A stretch of 20,407 nucleotides of DNA from positions 1 to 20,407 of the forward strand of contig CAZBTJ010000101.1 of the NCBI GenBank assembly GCA_964494325.1, in the 5' to 3' direction. Under the pieces are notes generated by a model. The model saw only the letters and a program-made list of their open reading frames with translations. It was not told the DNA's origin and did no database searches. A program made the position numbers and the translations under genes. Positions 1-8,050 of the stretch are shown one piece after another. This DNA comes from JAIPFM01 sp964494325 (GTDB lineage Bacteria; Planctomycetota; Phycisphaerae; Sedimentisphaerales; Anaerobacaceae). The stretch's first letter is position 1; the number at the start of each line of letters is the position of its first letter.

Positions 1-61
1 GTTGTGCTACCTCATAGATAGGAACGGCCCCCACCTCACCCAAACACCTATTCAAAAGTGC

Positions 62-79
62 AAACTATAGAAACTATAG
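62..79. repeat. Tandem 9-bp repeat AAACTATAG x2
   Basis: Two exact adjacent copies of AAACTATAG lie in the non-coding leader of the window. The rest of positions 1-120 shows no supported gene; short frames are interrupted by stops. The role of the repeat is unknown. Confidence 0.5.
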
Positions 80-120
80 AAAGCATTTTGGAGTATTGAA
101 AAAGCTATGCTGCAATAAAA

Positions 121-160
121 TGGAAAACGCCCTGCATGACAATCCTCATGCAGAGCGTTT
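121..160 (-). terminator. Rho-independent terminator after the CoA-transferase gene
   Basis: Positions 125-139 (AAACGCCCTGCATGA) pair with 146-160 (TCATGCAGAGCGTTT) around a 6-nt loop. The one C/A mismatch on the plus strand becomes a G.U wobble in the minus-strand RNA. Reading leftward, the stem ends in UUUU. It lies about 70 nt past the TAA of the minus-strand CoA-transferase gene, as expected for the end of that operon. Confidence 0.75.
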
Positions 161-228
161 ATTCTTGATAAGCCTGTTATTTAAACCCTATAGTCTAGGA
201 GTTGGAATAGATATTAAACCACAGAAGT

Positions 229-2088
229 TTAGGTCAACTCGTACTTAACACTATACACATCACCATCAAATTCCGTACTGACCTTGTATCCGGAATTATG
301 GAATACAGCCAGCATGGTCTTGTTGGTAGGCAGCACCTTGGCGTAGAACTCCTTGATATTGCGTTGCTTGCCAATACCCGTGAGGTACTTGAGTAGTAGA
401 GACCCCATGCCATTTTTCTGCCACTCGTCCTGTACCACAAAAGCCACCTCTGCCTGGCGTGTTTTGGGATCCAGAAAATACTGAGCAATGGCCACGATCT
501 CGTCACCTGTCACACTGGGTACAGTGCCCACGATGGCTAGGTTGTTTTCATAATCCACATTGGTCAGTTGTTGAACATCCTTATGCGGAAAAGTCATGGT
601 ACTGGTCATGTATCGCGTGCGAATGGATGAAGGACTCAGGGAGTACAACATACCCGACAAAGCCTGCTCATCTGCAGGCTTCACGGGCCTGAAGAATATT
701 TCTGTCCCATCATTCAGTGTATCGTAAGACTCCAGATCTTCAGGATACAGGGCATGCTCAGAATTGAGTTCAATCTGATCTTCATATAAATACTTGTTGA
801 CCTTGGCCGCCTGAATCAGTTGTGCACGGAACTTGGGATGGGCAATGCCAATCAAGGCCAGCACACGTTGCTTAATGGTCTTGCCATGCAGATAGGCCAC
901 GCCATATTCAGTCACCACATAATGGACGTCTCCACGGGTCGTGACCACTCCGGCCCCTTCAGTCAAGAGGGGCACAATACGACTGATCTGGCCATCCTTG
1001 GCTGTGGCTGGCAAGGCAATAATGGGTTTCCCACCACGGCTTCGAGCAGCCCCGCGAATAAAGTCCACCTGGCCCCCGATCCCACTGTAGAACTCATACC
1101 CCAAGGAATCGGCACAGACCTGGCCCGTCAAATCCACCTCCAGGCCCAGATTGATGGCCACCATCTTTTCGTGCTGGCTGATCACATGGGGGTCATTCAC
1201 ATACTCTGTGGGATAAAATTCAAAGAACGCGTTGTTATCAATGTAATCGTACAGACGCTTTGACCCCATACAGAAGCTAGCCACCACCTTGCCACGATTT
1301 GCGGTCTTCTTGGCACCGGTGACTACCCCGCTTTCGACCAGGTCGATAATCCAGTCACCAAACATCTCTGTGTGAATGCCCAGATCCTTTTTACCGCTCA
1401 AATATTCCGCCATGACCTGAGGAATAATGCCAATACCACATTCAATGGTACTGCCGTCTTCCACCAGGCGAGCAATATTCTGCCCAATCTTTCGGAGCTC
1501 TTCTGTGCCCGCAGGCAGCGCCACGTCAATGATGGGTTCGTCACAAGAGACCAACGCATCTATATCATTGACATGTAAGAAGCTATCACCAAAGGTACGC
1601 GGCATATTGGCATTGACCTGGGCGATCACGTACTTGGCATTGGAAGCTGCAGACTTGACAATGTCCACAGAGACCCCAAGACTGCACAGCCCACCGGCGT
1701 CCGGAGGCGACACAGTAATCAAGGCCACATCCACAGGCACTCGCCCTGTTTCAAACTGATGCGGAATATCAGACAGAAACATGGGGGTATAGTCTCCAAC
1801 ACCTTGACTCAAGGCTTCACGCACATTATCCGCAATAAAAAAGGTGTTCATTTTAAAACGGTCACGAAACTTTTCATCCATATAGGGCGCACTGCCCATG
1901 GTCAGCAAATGCACCACATGAACGTCACTCACGCCCTTGCAATGCTCCACCATGGCATTCACCAGATGTTGGGGCTGGCCACAGCCTGTCCCAATAAAGA
2001 TGTGATTGCCCGACTGTATATGTCGCAAGGCCAAAGCGGCAGTTGTGACCTTGCCTTCAAACTTTTTCTTCCAATCAGAAGTCTGCAT
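229..2088 (-). CDS. Acetyl-CoA hydrolase/CoA-transferase fused to a C-terminal GNAT acetyltransferase domain
   Basis: The first ~440 residues resemble the acetyl-CoA hydrolase/4-hydroxybutyrate CoA-transferase family, which moves CoA between acetyl-CoA and another carboxylic acid or hydrolyses it. The stretches EVDLTGQV, YSGIGGQVDFIRGA and TEYGVAYLHGK are typical of that family. From about residue 450 a GNAT N-acetyltransferase domain follows (FFRPVKPAD start; acetyl-CoA-binding motif QKNGMG). The whole is ~619 aa. I prefer ATG at 2088 because AGGTGA sits 5 nt upstream; an in-frame GTG at 2097 overlaps that ribosome site. It follows the ADP-forming acetyl-CoA synthetase by 35 nt on the same strand, so the two are probably one operon. 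The preferred acyl acceptor and the target of the GNAT part cannot be read from sequence; protein or small-molecule acetylation are both possible. Confidence 0.9.
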   Translation of the reverse strand: MQTSDWKKKFEGKVTTAALALRHIQSGNHIFIGTGCGQPQHLVNAMVEHCKGVSDVHVVHLLTMGSAPYMDEKFRDRFKMNTFFIADNVREALSQGVGDYTPMFLSDIPHQFETGRVPVDVALITVSPPDAGGLCSLGVSVDIVKSAASNAKYVIAQVNANMPRTFGDSFLHVNDIDALVSCDEPIIDVALPAGTEELRKIGQNIARLVEDGSTIECGIGIIPQVMAEYLSGKKDLGIHTEMFGDWIIDLVESGVVTGAKKTANRGKVVASFCMGSKRLYDYIDNNAFFEFYPTEYVNDPHVISQHEKMVAINLGLEVDLTGQVCADSLGYEFYSGIGGQVDFIRGAARSRGGKPIIALPATAKDGQISRIVPLLTEGAGVVTTRGDVHYVVTEYGVAYLHGKTIKQRVLALIGIAHPKFRAQLIQAAKVNKYLYEDQIELNSEHALYPEDLESYDTLNDGTEIFFRPVKPADEQALSGMLYSLSPSSIRTRYMTSTMTFPHKDVQQLTNVDYENNLAIVGTVPSVTGDEIVAIAQYFLDPKTRQAEVAFVVQDEWQKNGMGSLLLKYLTGIGKQRNIKEFYAKVLPTNKTMLAVFHNSGYKVSTEFDGDVYSVKYELT

Positions 2089-2123
2089 TTGTATCACCTA
2101 AATCAACCAAATTCTCTTTTGTG

Positions 2124-4226
2124 TCACTCTTTTTCCACACTCATTCTGGCATCCACTGCAATTGGCACAACACCTTCTCGCCCCACCACAAACGGATTGA
2201 TATCCAATTCCTTGATCTGCGGAAATTCGGTGACCAGTTGAGACAGCCGCTGCAAACCTTCGGCAATCGCGTCAATGTCCACACCCTCCTGTCCGCGTAC
2301 ACCCTTGAGCATCTTATAGGTGCGTGTGTTAATCAGCATCTGCTTGGCTTCATCCGACGTCAAGGGTGCCAGATAGAAAGACACGTCCTTGAGCACTTCC
2401 ACCATGGTACCGCCCATGCCAAACATCATCATAGGACCAAAACGTGGATCACGATTCATCCCGAGAATCACCTCAAGACCACTCTTGCACATCTGCTGGA
2501 CCAGCACACCAAGGATGTTGGCATCCGGCATCTTCATGGGAATCCGGTACATCATGAGGTCAAAGGCATCCATGACCTCCTTGGCGTTGTTCAAGCCCAC
2601 CTTGACACCGCCCACATCAGACTTATGCACAATGTCCGGGGACCAGATCTTCATGACCACGGGATACCCGATCTGTTGAGCCAGATTGACTGCCTGTTCC
2701 GCGTTCGTGGCAATAGACCCCTTGGGCGTCATAAAGCCATAGGCTTCAAGCACTTCCTTGGCATCCGCCTCACCCACTTCACGCAGACCCTGTCGCAGAT
2801 GTCGGTCAATCACATTCTCGACTTTTCTACGGTTCACAGGGAACAACCTGACCACACGTTTGGGTCTGTTTTTCCAACGAACATAATCGGTCATTACGCG
2901 AATCGTACTCACAGCACTTTCAGGGGCATTGTACTGGGGAATCTTGCCTTCTCGGAGGACCTTGAGGGCACTGGCCACTTTGTTGGCCCCCATGAAACAA
3001 ACAAGAATAGGCTTGTCTGTCTTTTTCTTGGAAACCCTGACAATGGCCTCTGCTGTGGCCTTGCACTCCGTCACAGCCTGAGGCGTTAACAACACCAAGG
3101 CAATATCCACATTCGGATCATCCAGTGCCACTTCCAGGGCAAATTCATAGGGCTTGGCCAGGGCATCGCCGAGTACGTCTATGGGATTCATAACGTTTGC
3201 AGCAGGTGGCAATTGGGAGGCCAGCTTTTCCACAGTTTCATCTGTCAATTTGGCAAATCCCAAACCGGCCCGTTCAATGGCGTCTGCTGCCATGATACCC
3301 GGACCGCCGGCATTGGTGATCACAGCCACATTATTGCCCTTGGGCAATGGCTGATTGGCAAAGGCCTGGGCAAAGTTAAACTGCTGCTCAATTGAATTAC
3401 AGCGTATAATGCCAGCCCTCTCAAACACACATTCATACGCAGTGTCGCCACCGGCCAAACTCCCGGTATGGGAGGTTGCGGCCTTGGCCCCAGCAGCAGT
3501 CCCACCCGACTTGATCAACAGGATGGGCTTTTCACTGGAAATCTGTTCTGCCCGCCTGACAAACAGCTCGCCGTCTGTAATACTCTCAAGATATCCGGCA
3601 ATTACCTTAGTCTTGGGGTCTTCGCCCATGGCCACGATCATATCCAGTTCGTCCACATCCGCCTTGTTACCAATACTAATCAAGCTACTAAATCCAATGC
3701 CATTGGCATTGGCCATATCCAGAATCGCAGCCAGCAATGCACCGGATTGAGACAGATAACCAATACCCCCTTGTGCAGGCAAATCACCTCCAAAACTCGC
3801 ATTGAGTTTGTGCTCAGTACACACCACACCCAGGCAGTTGGGACCAATAAAACGGATGCCGCCCTGCTTGGCGATTTGCATGACCTGCTGTTCCAGACGC
3901 AAGCCTTCTTCGCCCACTTCCTTGAAACCGGCCGTGATAATCACCACAGACTTGGCACCAATCTTCACGCACTGCTGCATGATATCAGGCACAAATTTGG
4001 CTGGCACAATAATGACCACCAACTCAGGTATCTCGCCAATGGCCGCAAGATCAGGAAAACATTTGATCCCTTCTATTTCAGTAGCCTTACGGTTGACAGG
4101 AAAAATCTTTCCTTCATACCCACCCTTGACCATACTGGTCAGGATCTCATAACCAACCTTCCCCTTTTGCTGAGAGGCGCCTACAATGGCGACTGACTGG
4201 GGACTGAAGAACTTCTCGAAACTCAT
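2124..4226 (-). CDS. Acetyl-CoA synthetase (ADP-forming), fused alpha-beta subunits
   Basis: This 700-aa enzyme is predicted to make acetate (or another acid) and ATP from the acyl-CoA, ADP and phosphate, the substrate-level phosphorylation step of many anaerobes. Domain order: CoA-binding Rossmann domain (~1-130, motif SVAIVGAS), succinyl-CoA-ligase-like domains (~150-450), then an ATP-grasp domain (~480-700, with WSPDIVHKSDVGGV). The conserved phosphohistidine motif TSHTGS places the active His near residue 253. I chose ATG at 4226: AAAGGGG lies just upstream, and a good promoter (4271-4299) lies downstream of the alternative start at 4325, which would therefore not be transcribed. It is first in an operon with the CoA-transferase/GNAT fusion. 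Whether acetate, propionate or branched acids are preferred is not visible. Confidence 0.93.
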   Translation of the reverse strand: MSFEKFFSPQSVAIVGASQQKGKVGYEILTSMVKGGYEGKIFPVNRKATEIEGIKCFPDLAAIGEIPELVVIIVPAKFVPDIMQQCVKIGAKSVVIITAGFKEVGEEGLRLEQQVMQIAKQGGIRFIGPNCLGVVCTEHKLNASFGGDLPAQGGIGYLSQSGALLAAILDMANANGIGFSSLISIGNKADVDELDMIVAMGEDPKTKVIAGYLESITDGELFVRRAEQISSEKPILLIKSGGTAAGAKAATSHTGSLAGGDTAYECVFERAGIIRCNSIEQQFNFAQAFANQPLPKGNNVAVITNAGGPGIMAADAIERAGLGFAKLTDETVEKLASQLPPAANVMNPIDVLGDALAKPYEFALEVALDDPNVDIALVLLTPQAVTECKATAEAIVRVSKKKTDKPILVCFMGANKVASALKVLREGKIPQYNAPESAVSTIRVMTDYVRWKNRPKRVVRLFPVNRRKVENVIDRHLRQGLREVGEADAKEVLEAYGFMTPKGSIATNAEQAVNLAQQIGYPVVMKIWSPDIVHKSDVGGVKVGLNNAKEVMDAFDLMMYRIPMKMPDANILGVLVQQMCKSGLEVILGMNRDPRFGPMMMFGMGGTMVEVLKDVSFYLAPLTSDEAKQMLINTRTYKMLKGVRGQEGVDIDAIAEGLQRLSQLVTEFPQIKELDINPFVVGREGVVPIAVDARMSVEKE

Positions 4227-4270
4227 ATTCACCCCTTTCGTGACATGATAGTAGCTCTTTAAGGCGACGA

Positions 4271-4299
4271 ATTCTACCACACTTAAAAGTGCATTGCAA
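4271..4299 (-). promoter_or_regulatory. Sigma70-type promoter for the acetyl-CoA synthetase operon
   Basis: On the minus strand, TTGCAA (4294-4299) and TAGAAT (4271-4276) are separated by 17 nt, giving a predicted start of transcription about 35-40 nt before the ATG at 4226. The spacer contains an inverted repeat, CACTT-AA-AAGTG (4280-4291), that could be an operator. Confidence 0.6.
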
Positions 4300-4530
4300 A
4301 AGAACTTACCCCGGTATATAGGCATATCTCATGTTTTTTTATGAAACTGCGAAAATTTAACATCTCAGCAAGACTGGAATTCAAACCGCAAAGCAAACAT
4401 GAGCAATAAACCTCGCACTTTGTGCACCGCCTGCAGCCCTTGAATTGTGATCACTTGATGTTTAACAGAACCACCATTAACAATGCTGACAAGAACAACA
4501 AGAATCAATGCGTAAAGCCCAACCCAATGG
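4300..4530. other. Divergent intergenic region
   Basis: This is the middle of the 365-bp gap between the leftward acetyl-CoA synthetase and the rightward esterase-GH28 gene. It holds no ORF, hairpin or RNA gene that I can support. The two outward promoters lie at its edges. Confidence 0.5.
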
Positions 4531-4558
4531 TTGCAGCCACAAAAAAATAAGTTATAAT
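4531..4558 (+). promoter_or_regulatory. Sigma70-type promoter for the esterase-GH28 gene
   Basis: TTGCAG (4531-4536) and a perfect TATAAT (4553-4558) are separated by 16 nt. This favours the ATG at 4592 over an upstream in-frame codon at 4508, which precedes the promoter. Confidence 0.7.
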
Positions 4559-4591
4559 AGGCAGTATACGAAACCTAGTAAGGAGACTTCC

Positions 4592-6910
4592 ATGTCATTA
4601 TATTTAAAACCAATGCGGCTTCTTGTATTGCTCTGTTCTTTTTGCGCGGTACTAACCGCAAACACAAACTCCTTTGAAACCAAGGTCTACGAGACCCAAT
4701 ACGGTGAATCCTTGAATTACAGGCTTCACAACCCAATCGCCGCCAGAGATACCGAAAAATACCCCCTGATACTCTTTTTACATGGCGCAGGAGAACGTGG
4801 CAAGGATAACAAACAACAACTCAAACACGGCGTGAACGATATCCTGGCTTTTTCGAAGAAAAACAATCATCCCATCTATTTGCTTGCCCCGCAATGCCCA
4901 TCAAACCAGCAATGGGTCAATGTGCCCTGGAATGAAGACAGCCATACGATGCCTGAAAATCCCTCCACACCCATGCGTCTCACTCTTGAGCTGATGGACA
5001 CCCTAATTGATCGCCTGCCCATTGACCCAAATCACCTCTACGTAACAGGCCTATCCATGGGTGGTTTTGGAACATTTGATGTCATCCAGAGGCGACCCGA
5101 GCAATTTGCCGCTGCCCTACCTGTGTGTGGAGGAGGAGACACAAAGCTTGCAGACGTCATCAAGGGTATCCCACTATGGATCGCACATGGCGATAAGGAC
5201 CCCATTGTTTCTGTGATGCGTGCCAGGGATATGGTTGACACCCTTACGCTGGCGGGCGCCTCACCACACTATACAGAATACCACAATGCCGGGCATAGCA
5301 TCTGGGGGGCCACGTATAAAAATGATGTCATCTTGACCTGGCTTTTTTCCCAAGTCAAGACGTCAAACCTCAATGCAATCCAGAAAATGACCCGCAGGAA
5401 CCCCGTTGAAATACCAGCCTACTCGGTGAGCATTTTGGCATTTGGCGCCAAACAAGACGATGCATGGGAAACGACCAAAGCCTTCAAAAAGGCCTTTGAC
5501 TCCTGCATGCTTTCGGGGGGAGGGCATGTCATTGTGCCGCCCGGCATATGGCCCACTGGCCCAATACAGCTCAGGAGCCACGTAGATTTACACTTGGAAT
5601 CCGGCGCTGTGATCCAATTCAGTGATCGCTTTGATAACTACCCCTTAATCAACACCACCTGGGAGGGCCTGCGACGAGTACGTTGCGTATCGCCCCTGTT
5701 TGGCAATAATCTCACAAACGTGTCAATCACAGGCCAAGGCATCATTGACGGTGCTGGCCAGGCGTGGCGTCCCGTCAAGAAATTCAAAGTCACTGCCAAG
5801 CATTGGAAAGCATTGACTGAGTCCGGTGGAGTTCTCAATGACAACCAGGATGTCTGGTGGCCGAATCAGGAAGCTCTGAACGGTCGAGAACTGGTTCAGG
5901 CGTTGGAAGAAAGACACGCCACCCTACGAGATTACGCCCCACTTAGAGCCTACTTGCGTCCTGTGATGGTCAGTTTAATCAACTGCAAAAGGGTACTGCT
6001 TGATGGCCCCACGTTTCAGAATTCTCCGGCCTGGAACATTCATCCCTTATTATGCGAAGACGTCACGATTCGAAACATTACAGTGCGCAACCCCTGGTTC
6101 TCACAAAACGGTGATGGCCTGGACCTCGAATCCTGTCGAAACGTAACGGTGTCAAACAGCACTTTTGATGTGGGCGACGACGCGATTTGTCTCAAATCAG
6201 GAAAAAATGAGTATGGCAGAAAGCGTGGCAAGGCCTGCGAAAACATTGTGATCACCAACTGCACCGTATATCACGGTCATGGCGGCATCACAGTCGGTAG
6301 TGAAATGTCCGGTGGAGTCAAAAATGTATTCGTCGACAACTGTGCATTCCTGGGTACTGACGTGGGTCTTCGATTCAAAAGCACACGTGGTCGAGGCGGT
6401 GTCGTTGAAAATATCCACATCCAGAATGTTCGTATGTCAAACATTGGTACAGATGCCATTTCTTTCAACATGTTCTATGACAGTGCAGCACCTAAGCCCG
6501 AAGACGATTCATACATAGCCCCCAGGATCGAGGTCAATGAGAGTACACCGCAGTTTAAGAATATTCTACTCAAAAATGTGCTCTGCCAAGGCGCCAACAG
6601 AGCCATCTGGCTTCAGGGACTCCCAGAAATGCCCATTCAGGGCATTCGCTTTGAGCAAATCCACATAACGGCCAAGCACGGCATGGTCAGTATAAACGCC
6701 AACCAAATCAAGCTCAAAGGGGTTAAAATAGAAACCGAAACATCACCAACCTTTACCCTATATAACAATGATAATGTCGTATTGGATCAAGTGTATAGAC
6801 ACACAGCGAGTATCATGAATGAAACATTTCTCCGGGTCGACAAAAATTCCAGCCACATTATGGTTGACAGTATTGACATTGCCAAGGTTTCGGAGTTAAT
6901 CAGTCAGTAA
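4592..6910 (+). CDS. Secreted esterase - GH28 polygalacturonase fusion
   Basis: A 772-aa exported pectin-active enzyme. An N-terminal signal peptide (hydrophobic RLLVLLCSFCAVLTA, cut near residue 23) is followed by an alpha/beta-hydrolase of the PHB-depolymerase/acetyl-xylan-esterase type (~30-255). Its nucleophile is Ser155 in GLSMGG, with the likely acid Asp203 (HGDKDP) and His235 (AGHS). Residues ~270-760 form a glycoside hydrolase family 28 parallel beta-helix. Signature sites are present: NGDGLD (Asn506, Asp508), the DD pair 529-530, GHGG (His563) and R-F-K (Arg594, Lys596). ATG 4592 has AGGAG 6 nt upstream. The fusion suggests one protein removes ester groups from pectin and cuts the galacturonan backbone, but the exact ester is inferred. 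The downstream epimerase gene starts 30 nt later and is probably co-transcribed. Confidence 0.93.
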   Translation: MSLYLKPMRLLVLLCSFCAVLTANTNSFETKVYETQYGESLNYRLHNPIAARDTEKYPLILFLHGAGERGKDNKQQLKHGVNDILAFSKKNNHPIYLLAPQCPSNQQWVNVPWNEDSHTMPENPSTPMRLTLELMDTLIDRLPIDPNHLYVTGLSMGGFGTFDVIQRRPEQFAAALPVCGGGDTKLADVIKGIPLWIAHGDKDPIVSVMRARDMVDTLTLAGASPHYTEYHNAGHSIWGATYKNDVILTWLFSQVKTSNLNAIQKMTRRNPVEIPAYSVSILAFGAKQDDAWETTKAFKKAFDSCMLSGGGHVIVPPGIWPTGPIQLRSHVDLHLESGAVIQFSDRFDNYPLINTTWEGLRRVRCVSPLFGNNLTNVSITGQGIIDGAGQAWRPVKKFKVTAKHWKALTESGGVLNDNQDVWWPNQEALNGRELVQALEERHATLRDYAPLRAYLRPVMVSLINCKRVLLDGPTFQNSPAWNIHPLLCEDVTIRNITVRNPWFSQNGDGLDLESCRNVTVSNSTFDVGDDAICLKSGKNEYGRKRGKACENIVITNCTVYHGHGGITVGSEMSGGVKNVFVDNCAFLGTDVGLRFKSTRGRGGVVENIHIQNVRMSNIGTDAISFNMFYDSAAPKPEDDSYIAPRIEVNESTPQFKNILLKNVLCQGANRAIWLQGLPEMPIQGIRFEQIHITAKHGMVSINANQIKLKGVKIETETSPTFTLYNNDNVVLDQVYRHTASIMNETFLRVDKNSSHIMVDSIDIAKVSELISQ

Positions 6911-6940
6911 AAGACTACCTGACAAACTCTGAGGTCTTCA

Positions 6941-7840
6941 GTGAATATCCTAATCACAGGATCATCCGGCCTAATTGGATCGGCGTTACGTGCTGCTTTG
7001 AGAGAACAACATGACGTCACCTGCATGTCACGAAAGAAGCCCGCTGAAGGGCAGGCATGGTGGGATATAAAAAGACATGTTATTCACCTGCCTGAAAACC
7101 ACCCTATTGACGCAGTGATACATCTGGCAGGCGAGAACATTGCTGGTGGTCCATGGACAGCAACGAGAAAACAAAGCATTCAGAACAGTCGAATCCAAGG
7201 CACCACACTGCTGTGCGAAGCCCTCGCATCGCTCGAACGTAAACCGGAATGCCTCATTTCTGCATCCGCTGTAGGATTCTATGGTAGCCAAGGGCCAGAA
7301 AAACTGGATGAATCAAGCCCCGCAGGCCAAGGCTTTCTGGCAGAAGTCTGCCAATCCTGGGAAAACGCTACTAGCTCGGCAACAGATGCAGGCATTCGCG
7401 TGGTTCGGGCCAGACTCGGGGTGGTCCTGGACAAACATGGCGGTATGTTACCTCGAATGCTGTTGCCGTTTCGTCTTGCATTGGGCGGTCCTTTGGGTCA
7501 CGGAAGACAGGTTATGAGCTGGGTCTCGCTCACGGATCTGATTCGCAGCTTTGACTATATCTTGAATAACCCGGATTTGCAGGGCCCAGTCAATATCACC
7601 TCACCCAATCCAGTCACCAATGAAGTCTTTACGCAGGCACTGGCGCAGACACTCCACAGGCCTGCCCTACTCAGAATCCCAAACCTGGTCATTGAATCCC
7701 TGCTCGGGGACCTCGGCCACGAACTCCTTCTCGCCAGCCAGTATGTTTGCCCAGAAAAACTCCAGGCCTCAGGCTTCGAATTCAACCACAAAGAGATCGC
7801 ACCAACACTTGAGCACCTACTGCAAAAGAGTGAAAGCTGA
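6941..7840 (+). CDS. TIGR01777-family NAD(P)-binding epimerase-like protein (YfcH/SulA type)
   Basis: A 299-aa extended short-chain dehydrogenase of the TIGR01777 group. It has the Rossmann motif GSSGLIG at the N-terminus, the group-typical HLAGENIAGGPW segment, SAVGFYG, and a C-terminal DUF1731-like part (VNITSPNPVTNEVF; LLASQYVCPEKL). The substrate of this family is not firmly established. The start is GTG at 6941, with GAGG 6 nt before it; no better ATG covers the nucleotide-binding motif. It lies 30 nt behind the esterase-GH28 gene, suggesting one transcript, although a direct role in pectin use is only inference. Confidence 0.9.
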   Translation: MNILITGSSGLIGSALRAALREQHDVTCMSRKKPAEGQAWWDIKRHVIHLPENHPIDAVIHLAGENIAGGPWTATRKQSIQNSRIQGTTLLCEALASLERKPECLISASAVGFYGSQGPEKLDESSPAGQGFLAEVCQSWENATSSATDAGIRVVRARLGVVLDKHGGMLPRMLLPFRLALGGPLGHGRQVMSWVSLTDLIRSFDYILNNPDLQGPVNITSPNPVTNEVFTQALAQTLHRPALLRIPNLVIESLLGDLGHELLLASQYVCPEKLQASGFEFNHKEIAPTLEHLLQKSES

Positions 7841-7911
7841 AAACCCCTTGGTATACAGCTTCCTTTCGCAGTTTTTAGAAAAACGTGTTTTTTGTGCTGA
7901 ATACAACCATC

Positions 7912-7930
7912 TGAAGTTTGCCAAACTTCA
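7912..7930. promoter_or_regulatory. Perfect 19-bp palindrome upstream of the histidine kinase
   Basis: TGAAGTTTG-C-CAAACTTCA is an exact inverted repeat in the 210-bp gap before the histidine kinase gene, about 54 bp ahead of its putative -35 box. No T-run follows on either strand, so an operator is likelier than a terminator. The bound protein is unknown. Confidence 0.4.
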
Positions 7931-7983
7931 CTGACCCAAATAGTACGCTCCAATCCAGCAGAAATACGAACACAGAAAAAAAC

Positions 7984-8011
7984 GTTCAAAAAGCATAACT
8001 TGTGCTATACT
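7984..8011 (+). promoter_or_regulatory. Putative extended -10 promoter of the histidine kinase gene
   Basis: TGCTATACT (8003-8011) is an extended -10 element, with a weak -35 (GTTCAA, 7984-7989) 16 nt upstream. It lies 39 nt before the ATG at 8051. Confidence 0.5.
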
Positions 8012-8050
8012 CGTATGGACTGAGGTAGATTTATTAAGGAGATTGGAAAT

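Noticed and set aside
1..120. Possible gene start at the left edge on the minus strand
   Set aside because: Only ~18 open codons reach the edge, with no ribosome site or recognisable motif.
2121..3089. 322-codon plus-strand ORF
   Set aside because: Same reason: complement of the acetyl-CoA synthetase ATP-grasp and linker region with no recognisable domain.
3468..4196. 242-codon plus-strand ORF opposite the acetyl-CoA synthetase
   Set aside because: It is antisense to a well-supported enzyme; the translation is His/Thr-rich and domainless, as usual for shadows.
7880..7903. GTTTTTAGAAAAAC followed by T-run as a terminator for the GH28 operon
   Set aside because: The stem is only A/T-rich pairs with a 2-nt loop and would be unstable.
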